The notes under the pieces: model-generated | Seen by the model: only the letters and a program-made list of their open reading frames with translations | Databases searched by the model: none | Told to the model about the DNA's origin: nothing | Assembly (NCBI GenBank): GCA_009919365.1 | Contig: RGBZ01000001.1 | Location: 1-41,728, forward strand | DNA from: a bacterium | GTDB taxonomy: Bacteria; Chloroflexota; Limnocylindria; Limnocylindrales; Limnocylindraceae | Reading direction: 5' to 3' | DNA length: 41,728 bases | Shown here: one piece after another, positions 27,895 to 35,695 of the stretch | Layout of the letters: every line of letters begins with the position of its first letter | Numbering within the stretch: the first letter of the stretch is position 1 | Translations under genes and position numbers: made by a program

Positions 27895-27955
27895 CGGGGC
27901 GTAGCGCAGCTTGGTAGCGCGCGTCGTTCGGGACGACGAGGTCGGAGGTTCAAAT
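27895..27955 (+). pseudogene. Truncated tRNA-Pro (anticodon CGG), 3' end missing
   Basis: The first 61 bases are a perfect tRNA-Pro and nearly copy the intact tRNA-Pro(UGG) at 17073. The acceptor 5' strand is CGGGGCG, the D-arm is GCGCAGCTTGGTAGCGC, the anticodon stem CGTCG/CGACG has loop TTCGGGA with anticodon CGG at 27929-27931, and the T-stem 5' strand GGAGG is followed by T-loop TTCAAAT. Then homology stops: the expected CCTCC, CGCCCCG and ACCA are absent, replaced by TGGTTCCATTGG, which is coding sequence of the next gene. It cannot fold as a tRNA. A TATCCT at 27864-27869 may be its old promoter. Confidence 0.9.
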
Positions 27956-28025
27956 TGGTTCCATTGGTGAGACGCTGCGCTTTTTCGTAACCTCAGGAGG
28001 ACCGCTCGCTGGGCTCGTCGAGGCT

Positions 28026-28871
28026 GTGGCGCTGCCGCAACCGGTGCTGATTGGCGCGTCCATGGCGGGGGCTCAGCTCATCGTTGGTGCATCACTGCTG
28101 ACTGGCTCGTGGGTGCGCTACGGCGCGCTGCTTGGCGCCGGCATCTCACTCTCGCTCGCCCTCACCTCTACGTGGGGAGTGAGCCCGTACTACTACGGCA
28201 ACGACCTGCCGTACCTCGTTGGATTCCTTGCGCTTGCGGCACTCGGCGATGGCGGAGCCCTTCGCCTTGGCGCCACAGCATTGCGGGCACACGACCCAGA
28301 GCGACGTGCCGCACTTGTGAGCGGCACTGGCATCGCCGCCGGCATCGCCGCCCTCCTGGTACTTGATCGATCGCGCGCCATCTCTGCGATCTCGGGGGGT
28401 GGGACACCCACACCATCGCCGACTCCTGGAGCAAGCGCGACGGCGACCCCATCACCAGCATCTTCGGCATCACCAACACCCTCAGGAAGCCCATCAGCCG
28501 CTCCATCATCGGGAGCGACGCCGAAGCCCACGGCAACACCGTCGAGCTCTCTGCCAACGGGGGGCACCGCGATTAGCGGTGCGCAGGGCCTTGCCTCCGG
28601 ACAGGCGCTGAACTTTTCCACGACTGGCCTCCCCAACGATGACGATGCCGTGCTCATAAAGGATGGGAGCACCTACCGTGCCTTCGAACGCGCCTGCACC
28701 CATGCAGGAACGAACGTTGATTGGCAGGCGGGGAGTGGGGATTTCTTGTGCCCCAATCACGGCGCACGGTTTAACGCCCAAGGGGGCGTAACCAATCCTC
28801 CGGCAAATCGGCCGCTGCGCGCGATCGAAATCAGCGTTGCTGCTGACGGCACTGTCACCTATCGCCGCTAG
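28026..28871 (+). CDS. DoxX-like membrane domain fused to a Rieske [2Fe-2S] domain, probably 5'-truncated
   Basis: From GTG 28026, 281 residues. The first roughly 110 residues are the C-terminal part of a DoxX/DoxD-type quinone-linked membrane domain (VLIGASMAGAQLIVGASLL, STWGVSPYYYGNDLPYLVGF). A Pro/Ser/Thr linker of about 60 residues follows, then a Rieske domain with ACTHAG (C-x-H) and CPNHGARF (C-x2-H) for the cluster. The frame stays open and DoxX-like upstream to about 27957 (GETLRFFVTSGGPLAGLVEAV, family-typical), exactly to the point where the tRNA-Pro breaks off. So GTG 28026 is a formal start only and the first DoxX helices are missing. As built it would be a membrane-bound iron-sulfur electron carrier facing outside. 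Confidence 0.85.
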   Translation: MALPQPVLIGASMAGAQLIVGASLLTGSWVRYGALLGAGISLSLALTSTWGVSPYYYGNDLPYLVGFLALAALGDGGALRLGATALRAHDPERRAALVSGTGIAAGIAALLVLDRSRAISAISGGGTPTPSPTPGASATATPSPASSASPTPSGSPSAAPSSGATPKPTATPSSSLPTGGTAISGAQGLASGQALNFSTTGLPNDDDAVLIKDGSTYRAFERACTHAGTNVDWQAGSGDFLCPNHGARFNAQGGVTNPPANRPLRAIEISVAADGTVTYRR

Positions 28872-28909
28872 ATTCCGCTCCTGGGCGATCTAGGCGAAGA
28901 TACGCACAT

Positions 28910-28985
28910 GCGCCCTTAGCTCAGCGGATAGAGCATCTGGCTTCGGACCAGAGGGTCGGGGGTTCGAGTCCCTCAGGGCGCACCA
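28910..28985 (+). tRNA. tRNA-Arg (anticodon UCG)
   Basis: 76-nt cloverleaf. Acceptor GCGCCCT/AGGGCGC (28975-28981), D-arm GCTCAGCGGATAGAGC, anticodon stem TCTGG/CCAGA with loop CTTCGGA and anticodon TCG at 28943-28945, T-arm GGGGG-TTCGAGT-CCCTC, encoded ACCA end. Confidence 0.97.
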
Positions 28986-29049
28986 CATCTCACTAACCAG
29001 TATCTCGTTGCACACAGATGTGAAATCTCAAAGATGCGAGTCAATTCGC

Positions 29050-29084
29050 TTGACCGATCTTGCAATGCGCGCCACGATCGGAAC
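29050..29084 (+). promoter_or_regulatory. Leaderless promoter of the response-regulator gene
   Basis: TTGACC (29050-29055) is a near-consensus -35. Seventeen bases later CACGAT (29073-29078) is the -10, followed by six bases (CGGAAC) and ATG 29085. This argues against an upstream in-frame ATG at 29034 as the start. Confidence 0.6.
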
Positions 29085-29777
29085 ATGAAGATTCTCCTGA
29101 TTGAAGACGACGCTCGACTTGGGCCGCTGATTGCTCGACTCCTCACCGCCGAGCGCCACACAGTGCAACTCTGCGCAACTGGCGCCGACGGCGTCACCTT
29201 CTGGGAGACAGCGTCGTGGGACCTCATCATTCTTGATCGTATGCTTCCTGACCTAGAGGGCTCTTCGATTCTGCGCGACCGCCGGCACGCCGGAGACACC
29301 ACGCCAGTCCTCATGCTTACCGCACTCGGCACGGTTGATGATCGTGTTGAGGGGCTCGACTCTGGCGCCGACGATTACCTCACCAAGCCCTTTGCCGCGA
29401 CGGAGCTGCTGGCGCGCGTGCGTGCACTGGGCCGCCGTGGGGAGATGTCGGCGAGTGGCGAGGCCGAGCGCGAGATTGTGCCAGGGCTCCTGCTTGATGA
29501 GGGTCGACATGCGCTGACCGCGGGCGAGAAGGTCATCGACCTCTCCGCCCGGGAGTACGCACTCATTGCCTACCTGATTCGCAATCGTGGCATTGCCCTG
29601 ACGCGACAGCAGCTGCTAGACGAAGTGTGGGGAGCAGAGCCCGACGTCTACTCCAACGTGGTTGACCTCTATGTGCACTACCTGCGCAAGAAGTTTGAAG
29701 AGGCGGGCTTTAACGACCTGCTAAAGACGGTACGCGGCATCGGCTATCGGTTGGCCGACGCACCAAAAGCCAAGTAG
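29085..29777 (+). CDS. OmpR/PhoB family response regulator
   Basis: 230 residues. Receiver domain with acidic pocket (E7-D8-D9), phosphorylation site D51 in LIILDRMLPD, Thr/Ala switch region MLTALG and K101 in YLTKPFAA. A short linker leads to the winged-helix DNA-binding domain (from about residue 130) with LSAREYALIAYLIRN, DEVWG and VDLYVHYLRKKF...IRTVRGIGYRL-type ending. Its histidine kinase starts two bases after the stop, so they are one operon. The tandem-repeat operator upstream of the giant repeat protein (about 36374-36441) is the type of site such regulators bind, but that link is untested. Confidence 0.95.
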   Translation: MKILLIEDDARLGPLIARLLTAERHTVQLCATGADGVTFWETASWDLIILDRMLPDLEGSSILRDRRHAGDTTPVLMLTALGTVDDRVEGLDSGADDYLTKPFAATELLARVRALGRRGEMSASGEAEREIVPGLLLDEGRHALTAGEKVIDLSAREYALIAYLIRNRGIALTRQQLLDEVWGAEPDVYSNVVDLYVHYLRKKFEEAGFNDLLKTVRGIGYRLADAPKAK

Positions 29778-29779
29778 AC

Positions 29780-31342
29780 ATGCCGCTCCGCGACGAATTT
29801 CAAGGTGAAGGGATCGAGGCGCTCTTGGCGCGCACCCGCCGCCAAATGTCGATCTTCATCCTCGGCGCAACGGCGCTTATTGTGGCGGTGGTCGGCGTTG
29901 GTGGAGCGGTAGCTGGCAATAGCGCGCTCGATGCTGGCCTCGACAACGCCCTGTATGCCCGAGCCGAACGCATCGTGGCGGTGATCCAGGAGAAGCTGCC
30001 ACCACTTCCAGGGGCGTCAGTTGACCCGAACGTCTCTCCCGATCCAACCGCGAGCCCAGGTGCGTCCGAAGATCCTGGCGAATCGGAGATGCCCGAGGAA
30101 GAGCGATCTCCGCGACCGAGCAGCGATGCTCCGATGCCGAGTGGCGATCCTGATGGCGAAGATGAGGAGGGGGGCGACGACAGCGGCCGTGCGCCATCCG
30201 CCGCCACGGTCGTGTATGTGATCGGGCGAAGCTCGCACCGCGATGATGCTCCACCATCGATTCCGCCTGAACTGACCGAGCAAGAGTACGGTGCCGGTGG
30301 CCCGTGGGCTGTGCTTGACGTGAATGGCGCAATCCTCGCTCGCTCTGCGGGGGGCGGTGCCGAGTTTCCGATTCCGACCCTAATTGACCAAACCGCGACC
30401 ACGGTGCTGATCGGACGCACCGAATTTCGCGTCGTTACGACGCCGATCCGACACCCGCAAGATCCAAATGGCAAGGTGCTCGGCTATGTGCAGGTGGCCG
30501 GACGGCTTGATGTTCGTGATGCCCAGCGAGAGAACCTCTTCGGCTCCCTCGTGCTCGTTGCGCTCCTCTCGCTTGGTGGTGCGCTGGTGATGGCACTGCT
30601 AATTGCACGCCGCGCCCTTGTACCGATCGCCGCCGCCGCCGCACGGGAGCGCGCACTGGTAGCGAGCGCTTCACATGAGCTGCGCACCCCGGCCTCGGTG
30701 ATTCTCTCCAGCGCCGAAATCTTGGAGCGCGAAGGTCTCGTCAAGCCGGCGGGACTCGAGTTGCTGCACGGCATCGCCGCTGAGTCCGAGCGCCTCGGCC
30801 GCCTGAGCGCCGATCTGCTCACACTCTCAAGTCGACAGGCGAGTGCGGAGGGTGGCGAGCGCATGGTCACGGTTGACCTGCATCCGATCAATCTCGACGA
30901 TGTCGCGCGGGAGGCGGTAGAACGCGCCGGACCGCTGGTGAAGCGCGTTGGGCTCGAACTGCGCGCCAACATCGGTCGCAAGCGCCTCACCATCTCGGGC
31001 GATACCGATCGATTAATCCAGCTGGTTCTCGGCTTGGTTGAAAACGCGATTCGCCACTCGCCGACCGCAGGCTCCATCACTATCGGCACGAGCGTCTCTG
31101 ATGGCCTCGCCTCAATCTGGGTCGATGACGAAGGCCCTGGCGTGTCACTCTCGGAGCGCGAGCGCATCTTTGAACCGTTTTATCGCGGCGCCGGACAGGC
31201 GCGCAGCCATGGCGGTGCAGGGCTCGGCCTGGCCATCGCACGTTCGATCGCTACCGCTCACAACGGCACTATCGCTGTGGAGACTGCCGTTGGTGGCGGC
31301 GCGCGTATGATCGTGCGAATTCCACTCACCGCGAAGGAGTAG
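29780..31342 (+). CDS. Two-component sensor histidine kinase with acidic extracytosolic loop
   Basis: 520 residues. Membrane helices at about 23-46 and 254-276 flank an extracytosolic sensor of about 205 residues. Its first part (about 78-137) is low-complexity and strongly acidic with Pro/Ser (ESEMPEEERSP, DPDGEDEEGGDDSG). The second part is beta-rich and PAS/Cache-like in size. A short region leads to the H-box ASHELRTPAS (H299), then the N-box ENAIRHSP, G1 DDEGPGV, F-box FEPFYRG and G2 GGAGLGLAIA. All catalytic boxes are intact. The acidic loop could bind cations; it contains an ExxE motif (EMPE), as in the Fe(III)-sensing PmrB loop. Confidence 0.95.
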   Translation: MPLRDEFQGEGIEALLARTRRQMSIFILGATALIVAVVGVGGAVAGNSALDAGLDNALYARAERIVAVIQEKLPPLPGASVDPNVSPDPTASPGASEDPGESEMPEEERSPRPSSDAPMPSGDPDGEDEEGGDDSGRAPSAATVVYVIGRSSHRDDAPPSIPPELTEQEYGAGGPWAVLDVNGAILARSAGGGAEFPIPTLIDQTATTVLIGRTEFRVVTTPIRHPQDPNGKVLGYVQVAGRLDVRDAQRENLFGSLVLVALLSLGGALVMALLIARRALVPIAAAAARERALVASASHELRTPASVILSSAEILEREGLVKPAGLELLHGIAAESERLGRLSADLLTLSSRQASAEGGERMVTVDLHPINLDDVAREAVERAGPLVKRVGLELRANIGRKRLTISGDTDRLIQLVLGLVENAIRHSPTAGSITIGTSVSDGLASIWVDDEGPGVSLSERERIFEPFYRGAGQARSHGGAGLGLAIARSIATAHNGTIAVETAVGGGARMIVRIPLTAKE

Positions 31343-31347
31343 CCCTC

Positions 31348-31872
31348 GTGGGCGCAGGTACGCCAGCAACCGCTCTCCTCGCTGCGAACGGCGTGCCGTT
31401 CACGCTGCATGAATACGAGCTTGAACCGCTGAGCGGCGTTGACCAACATCGTGGTGAGCGCATCGCCTACGGCGACGCCGCCGCCGCGGCGCTCGGCATC
31501 TCACCCGAGCGTCTCTATAAAACGCTCGTGCTGGCCATTGAAGGGGCGCAAGAGCCACGTACCCTTTTTGCGCTCGCAGTGGTGCCGAGCAGCGGTGAGC
31601 TTTCCGAGAAGGCCGTTGCCGCAGCACTCCACGCGAAGCGCGCAGCGCTCGCCGACGCCGAGAGTGTGCGTCGCGTTACGGGGTATGTACCAGGCGGCGT
31701 GAGCCCGCTCGGGTCCAAGCGGCCACTGCCGCTGTTGCTTGATGATGGAGCCAGCGCGCACGCTACGATCGTCGTCTCAGCGGGGCAGCGCGGTCGCTCG
31801 ATTGAACTGTCACCCGCCGATCTCTTGCGAGTTGGAGGGGGCGTTATGGCACCGATCGGCGTCACCCGATGA
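31348..31872 (+). CDS. YbaK/EbsC family aminoacyl-tRNA deacylase (Cys-tRNA(Pro) deacylase-like)
   Basis: 174 residues. The family strings YKTLVLAIEG, LALAVVPSSGELSEKAVAAAL and especially GYVPGGVSPLGSKRPLPLLLD are those of YbaK, which hydrolyses Cys-tRNA(Pro) formed by prolyl-tRNA synthetase error. The lysine in RLYKTL is the conserved catalytic/binding Lys. GTG start five bases after the kinase stop, so it probably rides on the two-component transcript. Its TGA overlaps the next gene's ATG (ATGA). Confidence 0.92.
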   Translation: MGAGTPATALLAANGVPFTLHEYELEPLSGVDQHRGERIAYGDAAAAALGISPERLYKTLVLAIEGAQEPRTLFALAVVPSSGELSEKAVAAALHAKRAALADAESVRRVTGYVPGGVSPLGSKRPLPLLLDDGASAHATIVVSAGQRGRSIELSPADLLRVGGGVMAPIGVTR

Positions 31873-32834
31873 TTCGCAGCGCGCGGCACCCACACCTTGT
31901 TCCATCGGCGACACCGGAGACGTACCCGCAGGTCCCGGACTATCTGCACGCAACGGCAATCACCCTTGGGGTTGATGGCGTTTCCGTCACCCTCCTTCCA
32001 GATGCGGGACTCCGCGTCGGCAGCATTGTTATTGGCGGTCGCGAGCTGCTCGTAGGTGAGAACGGTCACCCCGCAACGTGGGGGATCTTTCCGATGGCGC
32101 CGTGGGCCGGCCGCATGGCGCACGCAACGTTCACCGACTTCGCCGGCGTCACACACACCTTCTCACCAACCTGGGGGGAGCACGCCTTCCACGGCCGTCT
32201 CTACCAGAGCAGTGCGAACGAGCAGAGCGTTGCTGGCGACGGCAGATCGGCGGTGATGTACGCGCCACTTGATCGTGCCGCTGGCTGGCCACTCAACGCA
32301 CGCGCAGAGGTCGCCGCTGAACTAAGCGGGAACGCCACAGCAGGCGCGCTGACGATCACGCTGACTATCACGGCAGAGGTCGCACAGCACGTCACCGCTG
32401 GGTGGCACCCCTGCTTCCGTCGCTTTCTACTCGACGCGAATCTGCGCAGCGAGATGGGCGCCGAAGGGGTTCTCTCGTTCGCACCGAGCGGTGTGTTGGC
32501 ACGGGATACGGCGATGCCTGGCCTGCATCTTGTTGATGCGGTGCAGCCTGCCGTTGATGGCGGCGTCGCGACACCAGGATCAGGGGCAACGTGGGATGAC
32601 CCGTTCGTGGGCGTGACCACACCACCGCAGATCACCTGGGGCGAGGACCTCACCCTCATCTTGACGGCGGGGTCGGCCGTGACGCACTGGATGGTCTACG
32701 ACCCAGATGACGCCCTGTGTGTGGAGCCTCAAGCAGGCCCACCGGACGCGTTCCATCGCGGTGGGGCCATCAAGCTACTGGCGGGGGAGACCCTGGTACT
32801 GCCACTCACGCTGGCCTGGACCACGAAGATTTGA
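31869..32834 (+). CDS. Aldose 1-epimerase family protein (galactose-mutarotase-like)
   Basis: 321 residues with the mutarotase-like beta-sandwich motifs: LLPDAGLRVGSIVIGGRELL, PMAPWAGRM (substrate-binding Arg), HAFHGRLYQ (His), the catalytic-His region GWHPCFRR, and the late catalytic Glu in CVEPQAGPPDAF. Family members interconvert alpha and beta sugar anomers, or act on sugar phosphates. Exact substrate unknown. Starts inside the YbaK stop codon, so translated from the same message. Confidence 0.88.
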   Translation: MIRSARHPHLVPSATPETYPQVPDYLHATAITLGVDGVSVTLLPDAGLRVGSIVIGGRELLVGENGHPATWGIFPMAPWAGRMAHATFTDFAGVTHTFSPTWGEHAFHGRLYQSSANEQSVAGDGRSAVMYAPLDRAAGWPLNARAEVAAELSGNATAGALTITLTITAEVAQHVTAGWHPCFRRFLLDANLRSEMGAEGVLSFAPSGVLARDTAMPGLHLVDAVQPAVDGGVATPGSGATWDDPFVGVTTPPQITWGEDLTLILTAGSAVTHWMVYDPDDALCVEPQAGPPDAFHRGGAIKLLAGETLVLPLTLAWTTKI

Positions 32835-32861
32835 ACCTTCTCACGCGATACGGCGAAGGTT
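32834..32861 (+). terminator. Possible weak terminator after the epimerase gene
   Basis: AACCTTC (32834-32840) and GAAGGTT (32855-32861) are perfect 7-bp arms with a 14-base loop, followed by TTGAG. It begins in the stop codon. The loop is long and the T-run short, so termination would be weak at best and the ferric-reductase gene 40 bases on may still be co-transcribed. Confidence 0.3.
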
Positions 32862-32901
32862 TTGAGCGGGTACAGGACACCAGAACCCTCGCGCAGCGAC
32901 G

Positions 32902-34317
32902 ATGAGCCGTATGACGACCGCCAGTCGAACCAGTAGCGCGCGCCAGATGGCGCCCACCAGTCCGCCGCTGCCGCGGCGCTGGTCGATTACCCCCAGCGAT
33001 TTCAATTGGGGGGTGTTTGGCGTTGCGCTCATCATTGCCGCCATGTGGGTTCGACACGGCGGCCTCAGCCTCTTCGATGGCCCGCTGAACGTCCTCGTCG
33101 CCATCGGCCAGCTCACCGCACTCTTCGGCACATACCTGGCGCTGGTCGGCATCCTCCTTATGTCTCGCGCGCCGTTCATCGACCAGGTTCTCGGGAGCGA
33201 CGAGGCATCGCGGATCCATCGACTCGCCGGATTCGCCAGCGTCTGGTTCATCGGCATCCATGCGGTGACCTCGACGATTGGGTTCTCCGGAGCTACGACC
33301 GTTCCAACCCTAGGTGAGATTTGGGAGCAGATCTACACCTTTACGGCACTTGAGGCGGGTGGCCTTGGCGCAACGGTCGCCCTAGCGCTCCTGATCGTTG
33401 TGGCCGTCGTCTCCATTCGCGCCGCACGCGCGCGGCTGGCCTATGAGACCTGGTATGGCATTCACCTCTACGTCTACATCGCTATGGCGCTCGGCTTCTT
33501 GCACCAGCTCACGATCGGGACTGACTTTGTCGGAGACGAGCTCGCCCGATACTCGTGGATTGCCCTCTATGGGATCGCGTTTGTGCCGCTGATCCTCTTC
33601 CGATTCCTAGAGCCACTCCTGCGCAACCTGCGCCACCGCTTCTACATCGACAAGGTCGTCATTGAACGCGACGGTGTTGCCTCGCTCTGGATCACCGGGC
33701 GCGCGATGGATAAGCTTCCTGTTCGGGCGGGGCAATGGTTCGGCATCCGCGTGCTCGACGCCAAAGGCTGGTGGCGCTCCAATCCCTACTCCCTCTCTGC
33801 CGGTCCAAACGGGGTGCACCTTCGCTTCACCATCGAGGCTCTCGGCGATCGCTCGCGTGCGTTACAGCACCTTAAGCCCGGCACCCGAGTCTTTCTTGAG
33901 GGTCCGTACGGCATCCTCACCGGCGCCGTGCGCACACGCGAGAAGGTGCTCCTGATTGCTGGAGGCATCGGCATCACGCCGTTGCGAGCGCTCTTCGAGG
34001 TGCTCCCGGTGCGCCGTGGTGATATGGCACTCCTCTACCGCGCACCATCCAACGCTTCGGTCGTGCTGAAGCGGGAGCTCACCCGCATCGCCGAAGCGCG
34101 CGGCGCCGATCTGAACCTTGTCACGGGGAGCCGCGACCGGTTCACCTTTGATGACGATCCGCTCTCACCTGGCGGACTATGGGCCGCCTACCCAGATGTG
34201 CGCGAGCGCGACATCTACCTTTGTGGCTCGCCGCGCATGATGGCCACCGTCGAGAAGAGCCTGCACGATATCGGCGTGCCGCATCACCAGATCCATCTTG
34301 AGCGATTTAGCTGGTAG
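32902..34317 (+). CDS. Ferric-reductase-like transmembrane flavohaem oxidoreductase
   Basis: 471 residues. Six hydrophobic segments in the first 240 residues carry two His pairs suitable for stacked b hemes: H106/H120 (RIHRLAG, IGIHAV) and H188/H201 (YGIHLY, FLHQL). The C-terminal half is an FNR-like module with FAD motif RSNPYSLS (293-299), EGPYG, the NAD(P) motif GGIGITPLR (354-362) and the end motif YLCGSPRMM. It would move electrons from cytosolic NAD(P)H through FAD and heme to the outside. The next two genes encode an FMN-binding exported protein and ApbE, a known kind of extracytosolic flavin electron-transfer set. Confidence 0.93.
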   Translation: MSRMTTASRTSSARQMAPTSPPLPRRWSITPSDFNWGVFGVALIIAAMWVRHGGLSLFDGPLNVLVAIGQLTALFGTYLALVGILLMSRAPFIDQVLGSDEASRIHRLAGFASVWFIGIHAVTSTIGFSGATTVPTLGEIWEQIYTFTALEAGGLGATVALALLIVVAVVSIRAARARLAYETWYGIHLYVYIAMALGFLHQLTIGTDFVGDELARYSWIALYGIAFVPLILFRFLEPLLRNLRHRFYIDKVVIERDGVASLWITGRAMDKLPVRAGQWFGIRVLDAKGWWRSNPYSLSAGPNGVHLRFTIEALGDRSRALQHLKPGTRVFLEGPYGILTGAVRTREKVLLIAGGIGITPLRALFEVLPVRRGDMALLYRAPSNASVVLKRELTRIAEARGADLNLVTGSRDRFTFDDDPLSPGGLWAAYPDVRERDIYLCGSPRMMATVEKSLHDIGVPHHQIHLERFSW

Positions 34318-34344
34318 CCCGGTAGGGCAGAGAGGAGCAGGGAT

Positions 34345-34923
34345 ATGCCAAAACGAGGACTGATCTCACTCATCTTTACGATTGCAGGGCTGCGCCTGAT
34401 CGTTGGGTACGTGCCGCCGGCTCAGGCTGGGATTGGCGGAATCTCACCAGACCCGTCGGTGACCCCGGACCCTTCGGCGACTGCCACCGCTGACCCGACG
34501 CCGACGCCATCTCCAACGCCAGATCCATCGTTGGCTCCAGGCGCAAGCGCAACCCCAAAGCCAACCCCAAAGCCAACAGCTACTCCAAAGCCAACGGCCA
34601 CCGCGGCAGCCACGCTGCATAACGGCACATTTACGGGAAGCAACTTCAATTACAACTACGGCACCATGAAGGTGACCGTCACGATTAGTGGCGGCAAGGT
34701 GACCGATGCGTCGGTCTCGCAGAGCGGGCGCTGGGCGATCGGGTACCGCAAGTCAGCATGCACCGAGGCGGTGTTCAACAGTGCAGCGATTGACCTCGCG
34801 GCGAACAGCTCCGCAGGGAAAAGCTTTGTGGCGCTTCAGCCAAACGCGTGCAGTGGTGCATCCTACTCCTGGTGGGGCTATGCAAACTCCCTCCAGGCAG
34901 CCATCGATAAGGCCACCTATTGA
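34345..34923 (+). CDS. Exported FMN-binding domain protein (ApbE substrate)
   Basis: 192 residues. Hydrophobic signal/anchor at about 5-28, then a Pro/Thr/Ser linker of about 65 residues with PKPT repeats, then one compact FMN_bind domain (about 93-192). It ends with SGASYS (170-175) followed by a helix (YANSLQAAIDKA). In this family ApbE attaches FMN through a phosphoester to the last Ser/Thr of an SGA[ST]x[ST]-like motif, here probably Ser175; most family members have Thr. A ribosome-binding site (AGAGGAG) precedes the ATG. Its TGA overlaps the TTG of apbE, so substrate and modifying enzyme are coupled. Confidence 0.9.
   Translation: MPKRGLISLIFTIAGLRLIVGYVPPAQAGIGGISPDPSVTPDPSATATADPTPTPSPTPDPSLAPGASATPKPTPKPTATPKPTATAAATLHNGTFTGSNFNYNYGTMKVTVTISGGKVTDASVSQSGRWAIGYRKSACTEAVFNSAAIDLAANSSAGKSFVALQPNACSGASYSWWGYANSLQAAIDKATY
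34548..34602 (+). repeat. Tandem minisatellite encoding the PKPT linker
   Basis: Four imperfect copies of an 11-12 base unit (CCAAAGCCAAC) run through this stretch and encode a Pro-Lys-Pro-Thr linker. Such a run can change length by slippage in steps that keep or break the frame. Confidence 0.6.
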
Positions 34924-35693
34924 GCGGCACACTCGACGAGCCTGTCACTCGCGTCGTCCGAAAGATCTTCGGCTCAGCCGCGTCACTCGCCGTTGTCGGG
35001 CCACTCCCTTCGGCCGCGGTTGAGGCCACGTTTGCCCGGCTGAACGAGATCGAGGATCGCTTCTCTACATATCGACCGAACTCTGAGATCTGCCGTATTC
35101 GCGATGGGATGCTTGCCAGAGAAGAGGCGCACCCTGAGACGCAAGAGGTCCTTGATATCTGCGAGGCGCTTCATGAGGAGAGTGACGGCATCTTTGATGC
35201 TTGGCACGCCGGGCGCGACGGGGGCCTCGAACCCGCTGGCTTCGTGAAGGGTTGGGCGATTGGAGTGGCGGGCGCAGCCTTGCGCGAGCACGGCGTTGAC
35301 AACTTCTCGTTCGGTATCGGCGGTGACATCACCGCTACAGGTGGTGGACCCGCCGGGATTGGCTGGAGCGTTGGTGTCGTTGACCCGCGTCGCAACACCA
35401 CACTCGTTGCTCGCGTTGCCCTGCGCAACGCGGCGATCGCTACGAGCGGCCTCTCGGAGCGACCAGGGCACCTGCGCGACACAGCGACGGGCCAGGTGGC
35501 AGCCAGCCCCTGGCTCAGCTTTACGGTGGTAGGCCCCGACATTGCACGGGTGGACGCCCTGGCCACAATCTGTTTCCTTGAGGGACGAGCGGGCATGCAG
35601 CGCATAGATGACGAGCCCGGCTACGGCGCACTCGCTATGGACACCGACGGGGTGCTCACCGCAACTGAAGACTTCCGAACGCGCACGATTTGA
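34920..35693 (+). CDS. apbE: FAD:protein FMN transferase ApbE
   Basis: 257 residues, on the short side for ApbE. Family features are LNEIEDRFSTYRPNSEICRI, GFVKGWAIGVA (FAD binding), FGIGGDITATGG, the ATSGLSERPGHLRDTATG string and the metal-binding Asp in RVDALATICF. Transfers FMN from FAD to the adjoining FMN-binding protein, and possibly to others. Starts with a rare TTG overlapping the upstream stop (TTGA). No clear lipoprotein or signal peptide is seen: the N-terminus is only mildly hydrophobic (GSAASLAVVG). Modification would then have to occur inside, before export, or the start lies elsewhere. Confidence 0.93.
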   Translation: MSGTLDEPVTRVVRKIFGSAASLAVVGPLPSAAVEATFARLNEIEDRFSTYRPNSEICRIRDGMLAREEAHPETQEVLDICEALHEESDGIFDAWHAGRDGGLEPAGFVKGWAIGVAGAALREHGVDNFSFGIGGDITATGGGPAGIGWSVGVVDPRRNTTLVARVALRNAAIATSGLSERPGHLRDTATGQVAASPWLSFTVVGPDIARVDALATICFLEGRAGMQRIDDEPGYGALAMDTDGVLTATEDFRTRTI

Positions 35694-35695
35694 AG

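Noticed and set aside
27895..27972. Functional tRNA-Pro(CGG)
   Set aside because: The 3' strands of the T-stem and acceptor stem are missing; no pairing sequence follows within the expected distance.
28984..29022. CACATCT/AGATGTG inverted repeat after tRNA-Arg as a terminator
   Set aside because: 25-base loop, no T-run and overlap with the encoded CCA end; more likely chance.
29034..29084. N-terminal extension of the response regulator from ATG 29034
   Set aside because: The extension covers the -35/-10 region and has no receiver-domain similarity; MKILLIEDD at 29085 is the family start.
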